Origin: Limimaricola soesokkakensis
Lineage (GTDB): Bacteria; Pseudomonadota; Alphaproteobacteria; Rhodobacterales; Rhodobacteraceae
Assembly (NCBI RefSeq): GCF_900172345.1
Contig: NZ_FWFY01000007.1
Coordinates: 62,001 to 126,000 of the forward strand
DNA: 64,000 nucleotides
Direction: 5' to 3'
Shown here: one piece after another, positions 19,128 through 31,150 of the stretch
Numbering within the stretch: the stretch's first letter is position 1
How the letters are laid out: each line of letters starts with the position of its first letter
The notes under the pieces: model-generated
Databases searched by the model: none
What the model saw: only the letters and a program-made list of their open reading frames with translations
What the model was told of the DNA's origin: nothing
Position numbers and translations under genes: made by a program

Positions 19128-22091
19128 TCAGTTTCCTTCGATGCTCAGCGCTTCGTTCACCAGCGCTTGCTGTTGGGTCTTGTGCTGGCTGGCGAGGCCG
19201 GTCGCGGGCGAGGCGCTCGCATGGCGGCCGACATAGGTGGGGCGCTTATGCGCGGCGTCGATCCGGCTCAGCACCCATTCGATGTTGGGCTCGATGAAGT
19301 TCCAGGCACCCTGGTTCTTGGGCTCCTCCTGGCACCAGACCATCTCGGCGCCCTTGAACCGCTCCAGCTCCTTCACGAGGCTCAGCGCCGGGAAGGGATA
19401 GAACTGCTCAATCCGCATCAGGTAGACATCGTCCAGCCCGCGCGCGTCGCGCTCCTCGAGCAGGTCGTAATAGACCTTGCCCGAGCACATCACGACGCGC
19501 TTGATCTCGCTGTCGGGCTTGAGCTGGGTATCGCTGTGGCCCTTCTCGGCGTCGTCCCACAGCACACGGTGGAAGGACGAGCCGGTGGTGAAGTCCTCGG
19601 CGTCCGAGATCGCCATCTTGTGGCGCAGCAGCGATTTCGGCGTCATCAGCACCAGCGGCTTGCGGAAGGTCCGGTGCAGCTGCCGGCGCAGGATGTGGAA
19701 GTAGTTCGCCGGGGTCGAGCAGTTGGCGACGATCCAGTTGTCCTGGCCGCACATCTGCAGGAACCGCTCCAGCCGCGCCGAGGAGTGCTCGGGGCCCTGG
19801 CCCTCGTAGCCATGCGGCAGCAGCATCACGAGGCCCGACATGCGCAGCCACTTCGATTCACCCGAGGAGATGAACTGGTCGAACATGATCTGCGCGCCGT
19901 TGGCGAAATCGCCGAACTGCGCTTCCCACATCACCAGCGCGTTGGGTTCGGCCAGCGTGTAGCCGTATTCGAAACCCAGCACCGCGTATTCGGAGAGCAT
20001 CGAGTCGATGACCTCGTAGCGGGCCTGGCCTTCGCGGATGTTGTTGAGCGGGTAGTAGCGCTCCTCGTTCTCCTGGTTGATGAAGGCCGAGTGGCGCTGC
20101 GAGAAGGTGCCGCGGGTGCTGTCCTGGCCCGAGAGCCGGACCGGGTAGCCCTCGGTCAGGAGCGAGCCGAAGGCCAGCGCCTCGGCGGTGGCCCAGTCGA
20201 AGCCCTTGCCGGTCTCGAACATCTGCCCCTTCGCCTCGAGCAGGCGCGAGACGGTGCGGTGCAGCGGGAAACCCTCGGGCGCACGGGTGAGCGCGCGGCC
20301 GATCTCGGTCATCGTCTTTTCGTCGATCGCGGTCTGGCCGCGCTGGTAGCTCTCGTGGTCGCGCCGGTCGAGATGGCTCCAGCGTCCGTCGAGCCAGTCG
20401 GCCTTGTTCGGGCGATAGGCCTTGCCGGCCTCGAACTCCTCGTTGAGCAGCGACTGGAACTGCGCCTTCATGTCCTCGATCTCGCCCTCGGGGATCAGCC
20501 CGTCGCGGACCAGCCGCTCGGTATAGAGGGTAAGCGTGGTCTTCTGGCTCTTGATCTTCTTGTACATCACCGGGTTGGTGAACATGGGCTCGTCGCCCTC
20601 GTTGTGACCGAAGCGTCGGTAGCAGAAGATGTCGATCACCACGTCCTTGTGGAACTTCTGCCGGAACTCGGTCGCCACCTTGGCGGCGTGCACCACCGCC
20701 TCCGGGTCGTCGCCGTTGACGTGGAAGATCGGCGCCTCGACCATCAGTGCGATGTCGGTCGGGTAGGGCGAGGAGCGCGAGAAATGCGGCGCGGTGGTGA
20801 AGCCGATCTGGTTGTTCACCACGATGTGGATCGTGCCGCCGGTGCGGTGGCCGACGAGGCCCGACAGGCCGAAGCCCTCGGCCACGACGCCTTGGCCCGC
20901 GAAGGCCGCATCGCCATGCAGCAGCACCGGGATCACCTGGGTGCGCTCGGTGTCGCCGAGCTGGCTCTGCTTGGCGCGCGCCTTGCCGAGCACGACCGGG
21001 TTCACCGCCTCGAGGTGAGAGGGGTTCGCGGTCAGCGACAGGTGCACCTTGTTGCCGTCGAACTCGCGGTCCGAGGAGGCGCCGAGGTGGTACTTCACAT
21101 CGCCCGATCCATCGACTTCCTCGGGCTTGAAGCTGCCGCCCTGGAATTCGTGGAAGATCGCCCGGTAGGGCTTTTGCATGACGTTGGCGAGCACCGAGAG
21201 GCGGCCGCGATGCGGCATGCCGATCACGATGTCCTTCACGCCGAGGCTGCCGCCGCGCTTGATGATCTGCTCCATCGCCGGGATCAGCGCCTCGCCGCCG
21301 TCGAGGCCGAAGCGCTTGGTGCCCATGTACTTGACGTGAAGGAATTTTTCGAAGCCCTCGGCCTCGACCAGCTTGTTGAGGATCGCCTTGCGGCCTTCCT
21401 TGGTGAACTGGATCTCCTTGCCGTAGCCCTCGATCCGCTCCTTCAGCCAAGCCGACTGCTCGGGGTCGGAGATGTGCATGTATTGCAGCGCGAAGGTGCC
21501 GCAATAGGTGCGCTTCACCAGCGCCAGGATCTCGTTCATCGTCGCGATCTCGAGGCCGAGCACGTTGTCGATGAAGATCGGCCGGTCCATGTCGGCCTTG
21601 GTGAAGCCGTAATTCGCAGGGTCGAGCTCGGGATGCGGCGTCTGCTCGCGCAGGCCCAGCGGATCGAGATCGGCGGCGAGATGGCCGCGGATCCGGTAGG
21701 CGCGGATGATCATCAGCGCGCGGATGCTGTCGAGCACGGCGGCGCGCAGCTGCTGCTCGGACAGGCCCACGCCCTTCTCGGCGGCCTTGGCGGCAATCTT
21801 GTCGCGCGCGCCCTTGGCTTCGGCAGGCGCGGCCCACTGCCCGTCGAGCGCGGCCGTCAGGTCGTCATTGGGCTGCATCGGCCAATCGGCGCGGGCCCAG
21901 GAGGGGCCGGCGGCCTCGGCACGGGCATCCGAGCCGCTGTCGCCGAGGCTGCGGAAGAACTCCTGCCAGGCCTCGTCGACGCTCGACGGGTTCTCGGCAT
22001 AGCGCGCGTGAAGCTGTTCGATGTAGTCGGCGTTCGTGCCCTGCAGGAAGGAAGAGGCGTGGAACACGTCGTTGGGGCTTTGCTCGGTCAT
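19128..22091 (-). CDS. sucA: 2-oxoglutarate dehydrogenase E1 component
   Basis: This is the thiamine-diphosphate decarboxylase subunit of the 2-oxoglutarate dehydrogenase complex. The 987-residue protein starts [20 protein letters not shown] and has the short N-terminal E2-binding helix ([13 protein letters not shown]), DPLGL, the GMPHRGRL active-site motif, [13 protein letters not shown] near the ThDP site, and a C-terminal transketolase-like half with MWEAQFGDF and [15 protein letters not shown]. The start at 22091 was chosen over an upstream in-frame codon because the added ~25 residues fall in intergenic sequence. Confidence 0.97.
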   Translation of the reverse strand: MTEQSPNDVFHASSFLQGTNADYIEQLHARYAENPSSVDEAWQEFFRSLGDSGSDARAEAAGPSWARADWPMQPNDDLTAALDGQWAAPAEAKGARDKIAAKAAEKGVGLSEQQLRAAVLDSIRALMIIRAYRIRGHLAADLDPLGLREQTPHPELDPANYGFTKADMDRPIFIDNVLGLEIATMNEILALVKRTYCGTFALQYMHISDPEQSAWLKERIEGYGKEIQFTKEGRKAILNKLVEAEGFEKFLHVKYMGTKRFGLDGGEALIPAMEQIIKRGGSLGVKDIVIGMPHRGRLSVLANVMQKPYRAIFHEFQGGSFKPEEVDGSGDVKYHLGASSDREFDGNKVHLSLTANPSHLEAVNPVVLGKARAKQSQLGDTERTQVIPVLLHGDAAFAGQGVVAEGFGLSGLVGHRTGGTIHIVVNNQIGFTTAPHFSRSSPYPTDIALMVEAPIFHVNGDDPEAVVHAAKVATEFRQKFHKDVVIDIFCYRRFGHNEGDEPMFTNPVMYKKIKSQKTTLTLYTERLVRDGLIPEGEIEDMKAQFQSLLNEEFEAGKAYRPNKADWLDGRWSHLDRRDHESYQRGQTAIDEKTMTEIGRALTRAPEGFPLHRTVSRLLEAKGQMFETGKGFDWATAEALAFGSLLTEGYPVRLSGQDSTRGTFSQRHSAFINQENEERYYPLNNIREGQARYEVIDSMLSEYAVLGFEYGYTLAEPNALVMWEAQFGDFANGAQIMFDQFISSGESKWLRMSGLVMLLPHGYEGQGPEHSSARLERFLQMCGQDNWIVANCSTPANYFHILRRQLHRTFRKPLVLMTPKSLLRHKMAISDAEDFTTGSSFHRVLWDDAEKGHSDTQLKPDSEIKRVVMCSGKVYYDLLEERDARGLDDVYLMRIEQFYPFPALSLVKELERFKGAEMVWCQEEPKNQGAWNFIEPNIEWVLSRIDAAHKRPTYVGRHASASPATGLASQHKTQQQALVNEALSIEGN

Positions 22092-22166
22092 GGCAGGATC
22101 CTTGATCCTCGGGGCAAAAACTGGGGATGCGCCGGGCCCAGATAGGGCGCGCGGCGCGGATGTCAT

Positions 22167-22194
22167 GCGAAGGGGGCGGCACGGCCCCCTTCGC
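22167..22194 (-). terminator. sucD-sucA intercistronic hairpin
   Basis: GCGAAGGGGGC and GCCCCCTTCGC form a perfect 11-bp stem with a 6-base loop, about 8 bp after the sucD stop on the minus strand. No T-tract follows, so partial termination or message stabilisation is more likely than a full stop. Confidence 0.5.
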
Positions 22195-22201
22195 GAGGGG
22201 T

Positions 22202-23083
22202 TCAGCCGATCGCCTTGAGCACGGCTTCGCCGAGCGAGGCGGGGCTGTCGGCGACCACGATCCCGGCGGATTTCATCGCCTCGATCTTGCTCTCCGCGTC
22301 ACCCTGACCGCCCGAGACGATCGCGCCCGCGTGGCCCATGCGGCGGCCCGGAGGGGCGGTGCGCCCGGCGATGAAACCGGCGGTCGGCTTCCAGCGGCCG
22401 CGCTTCTTCTCGTCGGCCAGGAACTGCGCCGCCTCTTCCTCGGCGGTGCCGCCGATCTCGCCGATCATGATGATCGACTGGGTCTCGTCATCGGCGAGGA
22501 ACATCTCGAGGATGTCGATATGCTCCGAACCCTTGATCGGGTCGCCGCCGATGCCCACGGCCGTCGACTGGCCAAGGCCCGAATCCGAGGTCTGCTTGAC
22601 CGCCTCGTAGGTCAGCGTGCCCGAGCGGGACACGACGCCCACCGAGCCGCGCTTGTGGATGTGGCCGGGCATGATGCCGATCTTGCAGGCGTCGGGGGTG
22701 ATGACACCGGGGCAGTTCGGCCCGATCAGCCGGGTCTTGGAGTTCAGAAGCGCCCGCTTGACCTTCATCATGTCGAGCACCGGGATGCCCTCGGTGATGC
22801 AGATCACCAGCTCCATCTCGGCGTCGATCGCCTCCATGATGCTGTCGGCCGCGAAGGGCGGCGGCACGTAGATGACCGACGCGTTGGCTTCGGTCTTAGC
22901 CTTGGCCTCGTGCACGCTGTCGAACACGGGCAGGTCGAGATGGGTCTGGCCGCCCTTGCCCGGGGTGACGCCGCCGACCATCTTGGTGCCGTAGGCGATC
23001 GCCTGCTCGGTATGGAACGTGCCCTGCGAGCCGGTCAGGCCCTGACAGATGACCTTGGTGTTTTCGTCGACGAGAATCGCCAT
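22202..23083 (-). CDS. sucD: succinate-CoA ligase, alpha subunit
   Basis: The 293-residue protein begins [24 protein letters not shown], with the CoA-binding Rossmann fold, then GVTPGKGG and GPNCPGVI. It has the phospho-histidine region ending [20 protein letters not shown], where the His in GHAGA is phosphorylated during catalysis. With SucC it converts succinyl-CoA to succinate with nucleotide triphosphate synthesis. It starts 5 bp after the sucC stop. Confidence 0.97.
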   Translation of the reverse strand: MAILVDENTKVICQGLTGSQGTFHTEQAIAYGTKMVGGVTPGKGGQTHLDLPVFDSVHEAKAKTEANASVIYVPPPFAADSIMEAIDAEMELVICITEGIPVLDMMKVKRALLNSKTRLIGPNCPGVITPDACKIGIMPGHIHKRGSVGVVSRSGTLTYEAVKQTSDSGLGQSTAVGIGGDPIKGSEHIDILEMFLADDETQSIIMIGEIGGTAEEEAAQFLADEKKRGRWKPTAGFIAGRTAPPGRRMGHAGAIVSGGQGDAESKIEAMKSAGIVVADSPASLGEAVLKAIG

Positions 23084-23088
23084 TGCTG

Positions 23089-24282
23089 TTACCCCTTCAC
23101 CGCTTTGACGATCTTCTCGGCGGCGTCGGACAGGTTGTCCGCCGCGATCACGTCGAGACCGGAATTGTTGATGATCTCCTTGCCCTGATCGACATTCGTC
23201 CCTTCGAGACGCACGACCAGTGGCACTTGCAGACCGACTTCCTTGACGGCCGCGATCACGCCCTCGGCGATGACGTCGCAGCGCATGATGCCGCCGAAGA
23301 TATTGACCAGGATGCCTTTGACGTTCTGGTCGGAGGTGATGATCTTGAAGGCCTCGGTGACCTTCTCCTTGGTCGCGCCGCCGCCCACGTCGAGGAAGTT
23401 GGCCGGTTCCGCGCCCTTGAGCTTGATGATGTCCATCGTCGCCATGGCGAGGCCCGCGCCGTTCACCATGCAGCCGATCTCGCCATCGAGCGCGATGTAG
23501 TTCAGGTCGTATTTCGAGGCGGCCAGCTCCTTGCTGTCCTCCTCGGTTTCGTCGCGCAGGGCGGCGATGTCGTCATGGCGGTAGATCGCGTTGCCGTCGA
23601 AGCCCATCTTGGCGTCGAGGCATTTCAGATCACCCTTGTCGGTGACGATCAGCGGGTTGATCTCCAGCATCTCCATGTCCTTCTCGACGAAGAGACGGTA
23701 GAGCGTGTCCATCAGCTTGACGCACTGCTTGACCTGCTGGCCCTTGAGGCCGAGGGCAAAGGCGATGCGGCGGCCGTGATAGGGCTGGTAGCCGGTGGCC
23801 GGATCGACCGAGAAGCTCAGGATCTTCTCGGGCGTCTTCTCGGCGACCTCCTCGATGTCCATGCCGCCCTCGGTCGAGCAGACGAAGGAGATGCGCGAGG
23901 TGGCGCGGTCGACCAGCAGCGCGAGGTAGAGCTCGGTCTCGATCTCCGAGCCGTCCTCGATGTAGATCCGGTTGACCTGCTTGCCCGCCGGACCGGTCTG
24001 GTGCGTGACCAGCGTGCGGCCGAGCATCTTCTTGGCTTCCTCGGCCGCCTCCTCGACGGAGCGGGCCAGGCGGACGCCGCCCTTCTCGCCGGCATCGGCT
24101 TCCTTGAAGCTGCCCTTGCCGCGGCCGCCGGCGTGGATCTGCGCCTTCACCACCCAAAGCGGGCCGTCGAGTTCGCCAGCCGCGGTTTTCGCCTCTTCGG
24201 CGCGCATGACGGGCCGCCCGTCCGAGACGGGCGCGCCGTAGCTGCGCAGAAGGGCCTTGGCCTGATATTCGTGGATGTTCAT
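23089..24282 (-). CDS. sucC: succinate-CoA ligase, beta subunit
   Basis: The 397-residue protein has the N-terminal [16 protein letters not shown], an ATP-grasp domain with [15 protein letters not shown], and a C-terminal ligase domain with [20 protein letters not shown] and RLEGTNV. The start at 24282 is the family-standard MNIHEYQ; upstream in-frame codons belong to the promoter region. A paired GTGATCAC element lies ~110 bp upstream at 24377-24411. Confidence 0.97.
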   Translation of the reverse strand: MNIHEYQAKALLRSYGAPVSDGRPVMRAEEAKTAAGELDGPLWVVKAQIHAGGRGKGSFKEADAGEKGGVRLARSVEEAAEEAKKMLGRTLVTHQTGPAGKQVNRIYIEDGSEIETELYLALLVDRATSRISFVCSTEGGMDIEEVAEKTPEKILSFSVDPATGYQPYHGRRIAFALGLKGQQVKQCVKLMDTLYRLFVEKDMEMLEINPLIVTDKGDLKCLDAKMGFDGNAIYRHDDIAALRDETEEDSKELAASKYDLNYIALDGEIGCMVNGAGLAMATMDIIKLKGAEPANFLDVGGGATKEKVTEAFKIITSDQNVKGILVNIFGGIMRCDVIAEGVIAAVKEVGLQVPLVVRLEGTNVDQGKEIINNSGLDVIAADNLSDAAEKIVKAVKG

Positions 24283-24604
24283 GGACCGGTCCTCGGTTGC
24301 CGTGATTTGGCCCCTTGAACCATATCGAAACCTACAAAAGAACCGGTTTGTCGGAACGCGGCCCAGAAATGCGACCAACGTGATCACAAGAAAAAATCAT
24401 GTGATCACGTTTGGATCGATCATGATCGTTTTATTCAGGGCGCACCTCCGCGCTGGCAAAAACCCGCCTGCGCAACATCTGGAAAGAACCGAGCTGGGAG
24501 GTCATTTTGCCCCCTTCAACCGCCGAAGATTCGGGGCCCCTGCCGATGCAGGCTACGCCTGCTCTCGCTTCGAAGGATTTCCGGCGGTCCCCGAACCGGA
24601 CCGC
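24283..24604. other. sucC upstream region / end of glycosyltransferase
   Basis: This 322-bp interval holds no gene. It contains the paired GTGATCAC element (24377-24411), AT-rich sequence around it, and two hairpins near the glycosyltransferase end: GCAGGC/GCCTGC at 24548-24562 and GCGGTCC/GGACCGC at 24584-24604. The latter probably terminates the glycosyltransferase transcript, and a sucC promoter would lie between about 24290 and 24400. Confidence 0.5.
24377..24411. promoter_or_regulatory. paired GTGATCAC element upstream of sucC
   Basis: Perfect 12-base arms AACGTGATCACA and TGTGATCACGTT flank an 11-base AT-rich spacer. Each arm contains the palindrome GTGATCAC, and the two palindrome centres are 21 bp apart. 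The element occurs again, with the same 21-bp spacing, upstream of sdhC at 30200-30230. Confidence 0.65.
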
Positions 24605-25450
24605 TCAGATGACCCGGCGCTTGAGATTGCCCAGAAAGCTGCGCCATCCCGTTCGGTGCGGCGTCGGCGCGACCGGCGCGCCGCCGGTGACCGGGGCGTA
24701 GTGGGTCAGGGTCTGATCGTTGTCGAGGAACTCGGCCAGCTTGGCGACCTGCGGCGGGGCCAGAACCTCATCCGGCGAGAAGGGGCGGAGCGGGTCGCCC
24801 GCGGGCTTCTGGTGCAGCTTGGGCTCATGAAGCAGGCGAGGCGCGGTATAGCCATTGCCGTTCAGCATGAAGGGGCGGAAGAACATGACATTGTATTCCA
24901 CCGGCAGCACATGCAGCCGAAGATCGCCCTCGTAGAGCAGCACCCGCAGCGCCGGCTGGTCGAACTTCTGGGTGCCGTCATGCACCATGGCATGCCAGTC
25001 CTCCAGAAAGCGGTCGGTCGCGGCGTTGCGCCGGATCGCCATCACGCCGCCATTCATCTGCGGAAAGGCCGGCGGCACCGGATGGCCCGGATACTGCTCG
25101 CGATTTCGGTAGTCGTTGCGCCGCTGGCTCGCCGTCACGGCGATATCGAAGCGGTCGAGAATGTCGAATACGTCGTCGAGCGGCGCCAGCGTGACGATGT
25201 CGGCATCGAGATAGATGGTCCGCGCGAATCTCGAACGCTGCAGGGATTCCATCTTGGGTCGGCGGGACACCTGTTCGAGAAGGTGAACCCGGTCGAAGAC
25301 CTCGTCTTCGAGGGGCGCGTCGGTGAAGAGGTCGATCTTCACCGAGGGCATGACCCCCCTGAGGTTGCGCGCCGCGCGCCGGGCGAGGGTGACATAGTCC
25401 TTGCCGGTCACCGCGAAAACGAAACCGCGGTCGAGGTCTTGATCCGTCAT
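24605..25450 (-). CDS. glycosyltransferase-like protein with DxD motif
   Basis: The 281-residue protein resembles nucleotide-sugar transferases of the GT-A fold. The N-terminal half reads VFAVTGKDYVTLARRAARNLR and IDLFTDAP, with a TIYLDADIVTL motif whose DxD (Asp-Ala-Asp) would bind metal and nucleotide sugar. A later MNGGVMAIRR and FDQPALRVLLY resemble the acceptor-side loops of GT8-like and GT77-like enzymes. Donor and acceptor are unknown. It is unusual to find it between mdh and sucC; the 57-bp gap to mdh holds a strong hairpin. Confidence 0.7.
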   Translation of the reverse strand: MTDQDLDRGFVFAVTGKDYVTLARRAARNLRGVMPSVKIDLFTDAPLEDEVFDRVHLLEQVSRRPKMESLQRSRFARTIYLDADIVTLAPLDDVFDILDRFDIAVTASQRRNDYRNREQYPGHPVPPAFPQMNGGVMAIRRNAATDRFLEDWHAMVHDGTQKFDQPALRVLLYEGDLRLHVLPVEYNVMFFRPFMLNGNGYTAPRLLHEPKLHQKPAGDPLRPFSPDEVLAPPQVAKLAEFLDNDQTLTHYAPVTGGAPVAPTPHRTGWRSFLGNLKRRVI

Positions 25451-25469
25451 CTGCGCCGGGGTCCTTGCT

Positions 25470-25495
25470 GGGGCGGGCCCGGTATGGCCCGCCCC
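25470..25495 (-). terminator. hairpin after mdh
   Basis: GGGGCGGGCC and GGCCCGCCCC form a perfect 10-bp stem around CGGTAT, 13 bases beyond the mdh stop on the minus strand. There is no T-run, so attenuation between mdh and the glycosyltransferase is the likely effect. Confidence 0.5.
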
Positions 25496-25507
25496 GGAGG
25501 CCTACGA

Positions 25508-27863
<2,356 letters not shown>

Positions 27864-28046
27864 CGTTCCAGAACCTTTCGTCCTTCCGGGTTCCGCGCCG
27901 ATCCGGTTCGGATGCGCTACCCGTTACGAAAGTTGAACACGTGGTGTGGGCACGGGTTGCATGGCAGGAACGAATTTTTTTCACTCTGGGCGCGGGTAGC
28001 TGAAACCGGCGCAACCCCGAGGGCAAAACAAGCTGTTTTCAGCCAC

Positions 28047-28352
28047 TCAGGCATTCGGATCCGTCGGGGCGAGGCGCTCGTCGAGCGGCTCGTATGCCTG
28101 CCCTGCCGCCAGGAGGCAGCTTTGTCCGTCGGCGCGGGTGACCAGCAGCGTCCAGCTTCCCGTGTCGTCCGAGGCGAAGACCTCGACGACCTGATTCGCG
28201 CCGTCGAGCGCGATGGCCTTCCGGCTTTCTCCGTAGCGTTCCGCCAACTGCGCGACGATCGCGTCATGCGCGCCGCAGCGTGGCATCGCGGCCGCGGGCA
28301 GGGCGAGCGCACAGAGCGGCAGCGAGAACAGCATCGTCCGGATCGGGTCCAT
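28047..28352 (-). CDS. small exported hypothetical protein
   Basis: The 101-residue product starts MDPIRTMLFSLPLCALALPAAAMP, a signal peptide with a likely cleavage after the Ala run. The mature part has two Cys (PRCGAHDAIVAQLAERYGES and QSCLLAAG) that may form a disulfide. It reads as a small beta-rich domain with VVEVFASDDTGSWTLLVT. I have the impression that similar proteins are widespread in Rhodobacteraceae, but I know no function. The start at 28352 is preceded by GGAGACACCC; a codon 12 residues upstream is less likely. Confidence 0.65.
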   Translation of the reverse strand: MDPIRTMLFSLPLCALALPAAAMPRCGAHDAIVAQLAERYGESRKAIALDGANQVVEVFASDDTGSWTLLVTRADGQSCLLAAGQAYEPLDERLAPTDPNA

Positions 28353-28493
28353 GGGTGTCTCCTCGGTATCGGGCAGCCTTTCAGTCATCGGACAGCCTGC
28401 CGCTTTCCGGCGAAGATGCGGTTAACGGTGCCACCGTTGCGCCCGAGGTCGCGGCGCTGCACTCTCCGAGTGGTCCATTCCAGGAGGCCTGCC

Positions 28494-29333
28494 TTGCCGA
28501 TCCGCTCCCTTCTCTACGTGCCCGCCTCGAATGCCCGCGCGCTGGAAAAATCTCGCTCCCTGTCATGCGACGGCGTGATCATCGATCTCGAGGATGCGGT
28601 CGCGCCGCAGGCAAAGGCGGCCGCTCGCGCGGCGCTGCCCGCCGCCCTGGAGGGGGGCGCGGGCCGTAACCGGCTGCGGCTGGTGCGGATCAACGCGCTG
28701 TCGAGCCCCTGGGGCCAAGACGATCTCGTCGCGCTGGGCGGTCTCGGTTGTGACGGGGTTGCGGTGCCCAAGGTGTCCGGACCGGCCGATCTCGATGCGG
28801 TGGCCGCGCGCTGCGATCTGCCGCTCTGGGCGATGATCGAGACGGCGCGCGGCGTGCTGTCGGCGCCCGCGATCTGCGGGCATCCCCGCCTCGCCGGGGT
28901 GATCATGGGGACCAACGATCTCGCGCGCGAACTGGGCGCGAGACCGCGCGCCGACCGGATGCCGCTCTGGACCGCGCTACAAGGCGTGCTGCTCGCGGCG
29001 CGTGCCGCCGGGGTGCCGGCGATCGACGGCGTGTGCAACGCGCTCGATGAGCCCGAGCGCTTTGCCGCCGAATGCGTGCAGGGGCGCGACATGGGCTTCG
29101 ATGGCAAGAGCCTGATCCACCCGGCCCAGATCGCCGCCGCCAACGCGGCCTTCGCACCGAGCGCCGACGAGATCGACCTGGCGCGGCGCCGCATCGCCGG
29201 CTTCGAGGCCGCGCAGGCGGCGGGGCAGGGGGTGGCGGTGGTCGATGGCGAGATCGTCGAGGCGCTGCACGTGGAGACCGCCCGCAAGACCTTGGCCCTC
29301 GCCGAGCGGATCGCAGCGGAAGTGGACGCATGA
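28494..29333 (+). CDS. HpcH/HpaI-CitE family CoA-ester lyase or hydrolase
   Basis: The 279-residue TIM-barrel protein is of the citrate lyase beta/malyl-CoA lyase family: RSLLYVPASNARALEKS at the N-terminus, DGVIIDLEDAVAP (metal-binding Glu/Asp), MIETARGVL (catalytic Glu) and GTNDLARELG, then GFDGKSLIHPAQI. I chose the TTG start at 28494 because AGGAGG lies six bases upstream; longer frames run into unrelated sequence. Likely substrates are malyl- or citramalyl-CoA. The stop overlaps the next gene (ATGA). Confidence 0.85.
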   Translation: MPIRSLLYVPASNARALEKSRSLSCDGVIIDLEDAVAPQAKAAARAALPAALEGGAGRNRLRLVRINALSSPWGQDDLVALGGLGCDGVAVPKVSGPADLDAVAARCDLPLWAMIETARGVLSAPAICGHPRLAGVIMGTNDLARELGARPRADRMPLWTALQGVLLAARAAGVPAIDGVCNALDEPERFAAECVQGRDMGFDGKSLIHPAQIAAANAAFAPSADEIDLARRRIAGFEAAQAAGQGVAVVDGEIVEALHVETARKTLALAERIAAEVDA

Positions 29334-29881
29334 CGGCGCTTGTCCTCGGGCTGGCGTTGTGGAGCGCGGCGCATCTGATGCCGCGCCTCGCGCCCAGGCT
29401 GCATGCCCGGCTGGGCAGCTCCGCGCGCGGGGTCGTGGCGGGGCTGGTGCTGCTCGGGCTGCTGTTGATGATCTTCGGCTACGGCGCTTGGGACGCGGCC
29501 CAACATCACGTGCCCGCCCCGTGGACGCGCCACCTCAACAACCTGATGATGCTGGTCGCCGTCTATCTCTTCGCCGCCTCGGGGCTGAAGACCCGCGTCG
29601 CCGCCGCGCTGCGCCATCCACAGCTTTTCGCGGTGACGCTCTGGGCAGGGGCGCATCTGCTGGCCAATGGCGACTGGGCCTCCTTCGTGCTATTCGGAGG
29701 GCTCGGGCTCTGGGCCGTGATCGAGATGGCGCTGCTCGACGTCCGCGCCCCCGTTCCGCACTTCGCGCCCTCTACCAGGGCGCGCGAAGTACGGGCCGTG
29801 ATCGGCGGGGTGGTGGTTTTCATCCTGATCGGGCTGGTGCATGGCTGGATCGGACCCAACCCATTCGGAGCCATGTCATGA
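29330..29881 (+). CDS. NnrU family membrane protein
   Basis: The 183-residue integral membrane protein has about six hydrophobic segments. Its NnrU/isoprenoid-type signature comprises WSAAHLMPRLAP, HLNNLMMLVAVYLFA, RHPQLFAVTLWAGAHLLANGD and ALLDVRAPVPHFAP. NnrU was first linked to denitrification in Rhodobacter, but homologues are widespread and their activity is not settled. It is coupled at both ends by ATGA overlaps to the CoA lyase and to the DUF1737 gene. Confidence 0.85.
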   Translation: MTALVLGLALWSAAHLMPRLAPRLHARLGSSARGVVAGLVLLGLLLMIFGYGAWDAAQHHVPAPWTRHLNNLMMLVAVYLFAASGLKTRVAAALRHPQLFAVTLWAGAHLLANGDWASFVLFGGLGLWAVIEMALLDVRAPVPHFAPSTRAREVRAVIGGVVVFILIGLVHGWIGPNPFGAMS

Positions 29882-30081
29882 AGATCTACCGCTTTCTCAC
29901 CGGGGACGACACCTCGGCATTCTGCCACAAGGTGACCGAGGCCCTGTCGAAGGGCTGGGAGCTTTATGGCGAGCCTAGCTACGCCTATGACGCCGCCAAT
30001 GGCGTGATGCGCTGCGGCCAGGCCGTCACCAAGGAGGCGGATGTCGACTATTCCGCGGATCTCAAGCTCGGCCAGCTCTGA
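29878..30081 (+). CDS. DUF1737 domain protein
   Basis: The 67-residue protein with MKIYRFLTGDDTSAFCHKVTEAL and KGWELYGEPSYAYDAANGVMRCGQAV is typical of DUF1737, a small family of unknown function. It overlaps the NnrU stop by four bases and is probably the last gene of the three-gene unit. Confidence 0.8.
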   Translation: MKIYRFLTGDDTSAFCHKVTEALSKGWELYGEPSYAYDAANGVMRCGQAVTKEADVDYSADLKLGQL

Positions 30082-30199
30082 GCCGGCTTCGAGACCACCT
30101 CGGGACGAGGCGGATCGCCGCAGCGGCTGGGCCGGGGAATCGCCGCCTCTATATGAGGCGCATGTCGGTCACTCGCAGCGCAGCCCGCATGGAAGCTCC

Positions 30200-30230
30200 C
30201 GTGATCACAGTCTTGAGGACTGTGATCACG
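30200..30230. promoter_or_regulatory. paired GTGATCAC element upstream of sdhC
   Basis: Perfect 13-base arms CGTGATCACAGTC and GACTGTGATCACG surround TTGAG. The two GTGATCAC palindromes are centred 21 bp apart, exactly as in the sucC element at 24377-24411. It lies ~140 bp upstream of the sdhC start. Confidence 0.65.
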
Positions 30231-30370
30231 CCCGGCATTTTCCCGCCTGATTTGGCGAATTTCCCACGGCTTTCAGCGAAGGCATGGGTGACAGACGGTC
30301 CAAAATCGCTAGGGATAAGCCAGCCGGGGCCGCCCGAGGGCCGGCCCGCACGCCAGATAAGGACGACGCC

Positions 30371-30754
30371 ATGGCCGATGTGAACCGGGGCAACCGCCCG
30401 CTTTCGCCCCATATCACGATCTACCGACCGCAGCTCACCTCGATCACCTCGATCCTGACGCGGATCACCGGCAACGCGATGATCGTCGCCGCCGCCTTGA
30501 TCGTCTGGTGGTTCGCCGCCGCCGCCGCCGGGCCCGAAAGCTTTGCCACCGCCGACGGTTTCCTGCGCAGCTGGTTCGGCGATCTGGTGCTGTTCTTCTC
30601 GGTTCTGGGCCTGTGGTACCACACGCTCGCGGGCATCCGGCATCTGATCTGGGACGAGGTGAAGATGCTCGAGATCGACAAGGCCGAGTTGCTTGGCCAG
30701 ATCATCCTGATCGTCTCGGTCCTGCTGACCATCTTCACCGTCGTCGTTCTCTGA
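30371..30754 (+). CDS. sdhC: succinate dehydrogenase cytochrome b556 subunit
   Basis: The 127-residue, three-helix membrane anchor of complex II starts MADVNRGNRPLSPHITIYRPQ, with SILTRITGNA (quinone-binding Ser/Arg region) and the haem-ligand motif WYHTLAGIRHLIWD. With SdhD it binds haem b and ubiquinone. It is first in the sdh operon. Confidence 0.95.
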   Translation: MADVNRGNRPLSPHITIYRPQLTSITSILTRITGNAMIVAAALIVWWFAAAAAGPESFATADGFLRSWFGDLVLFFSVLGLWYHTLAGIRHLIWDEVKMLEIDKAELLGQIILIVSVLLTIFTVVVL

Positions 30755-30765
30755 AGGGGCACCCA

Positions 30766-31137
30766 ATGGCTTTTCTGACCGATCGCAAGCGCGCGCACGG
30801 CCTCGGGGCGTCGCATTCCGGAACCCGGCAGCACTGGCGCATGAGCATGTCCTCGGTGGCACTGGCGCTGCTGATCCCGCTCTTCGTCTTTACCTTCGGC
30901 GCCGTGCTGGGCGGCACCTATGAAGAGGTGGTGATCTACTACCAGCGGCCGATCCCGGCGGCCATCGCCGTCCTGACCTTCCTCGTCGGCTTCTGGCACT
31001 TCCGGGCCGGCGCCCAGATCATGATCGAGGATTACGCGCAGGGCCTGACCCGCAAGGCGCTGATTATCGGCGTGACCTGTCTTTCCTATGCTCTGGCCGC
31101 GATCGGCGTTCTCGCCCTGATCCGCCTCGCCCTCTGA
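30766..31137 (+). CDS. sdhD: succinate dehydrogenase membrane anchor subunit
   Basis: The 123-residue protein has three hydrophobic segments and the family start [21 protein letters not shown]. The region [18 protein letters not shown] carries the SdhD haem/quinone-side motif (H..xG...ViEDY). It starts 11 bp after sdhC and 13 bp before sdhA. Confidence 0.94.
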   Translation: MAFLTDRKRAHGLGASHSGTRQHWRMSMSSVALALLIPLFVFTFGAVLGGTYEEVVIYYQRPIPAAIAVLTFLVGFWHFRAGAQIMIEDYAQGLTRKALIIGVTCLSYALAAIGVLALIRLAL

Positions 31138-31150
31138 TCGGAGACCCCTG

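Noticed and set aside
19167-22145. A 992-residue plus-strand frame antisense to sucA
   Set aside because: It is a complementary-strand shadow of sucA with no ribosome site or recognisable domain.
30200-30230. Rho-independent terminator of the CoA lyase-NnrU-DUF1737 operon
   Set aside because: The stem could form in RNA, but there is no T-run, it is 120 bp past the last gene, and its GTGATCAC pair recurs at the same spacing upstream of sucC. A protein-binding site explains both better.
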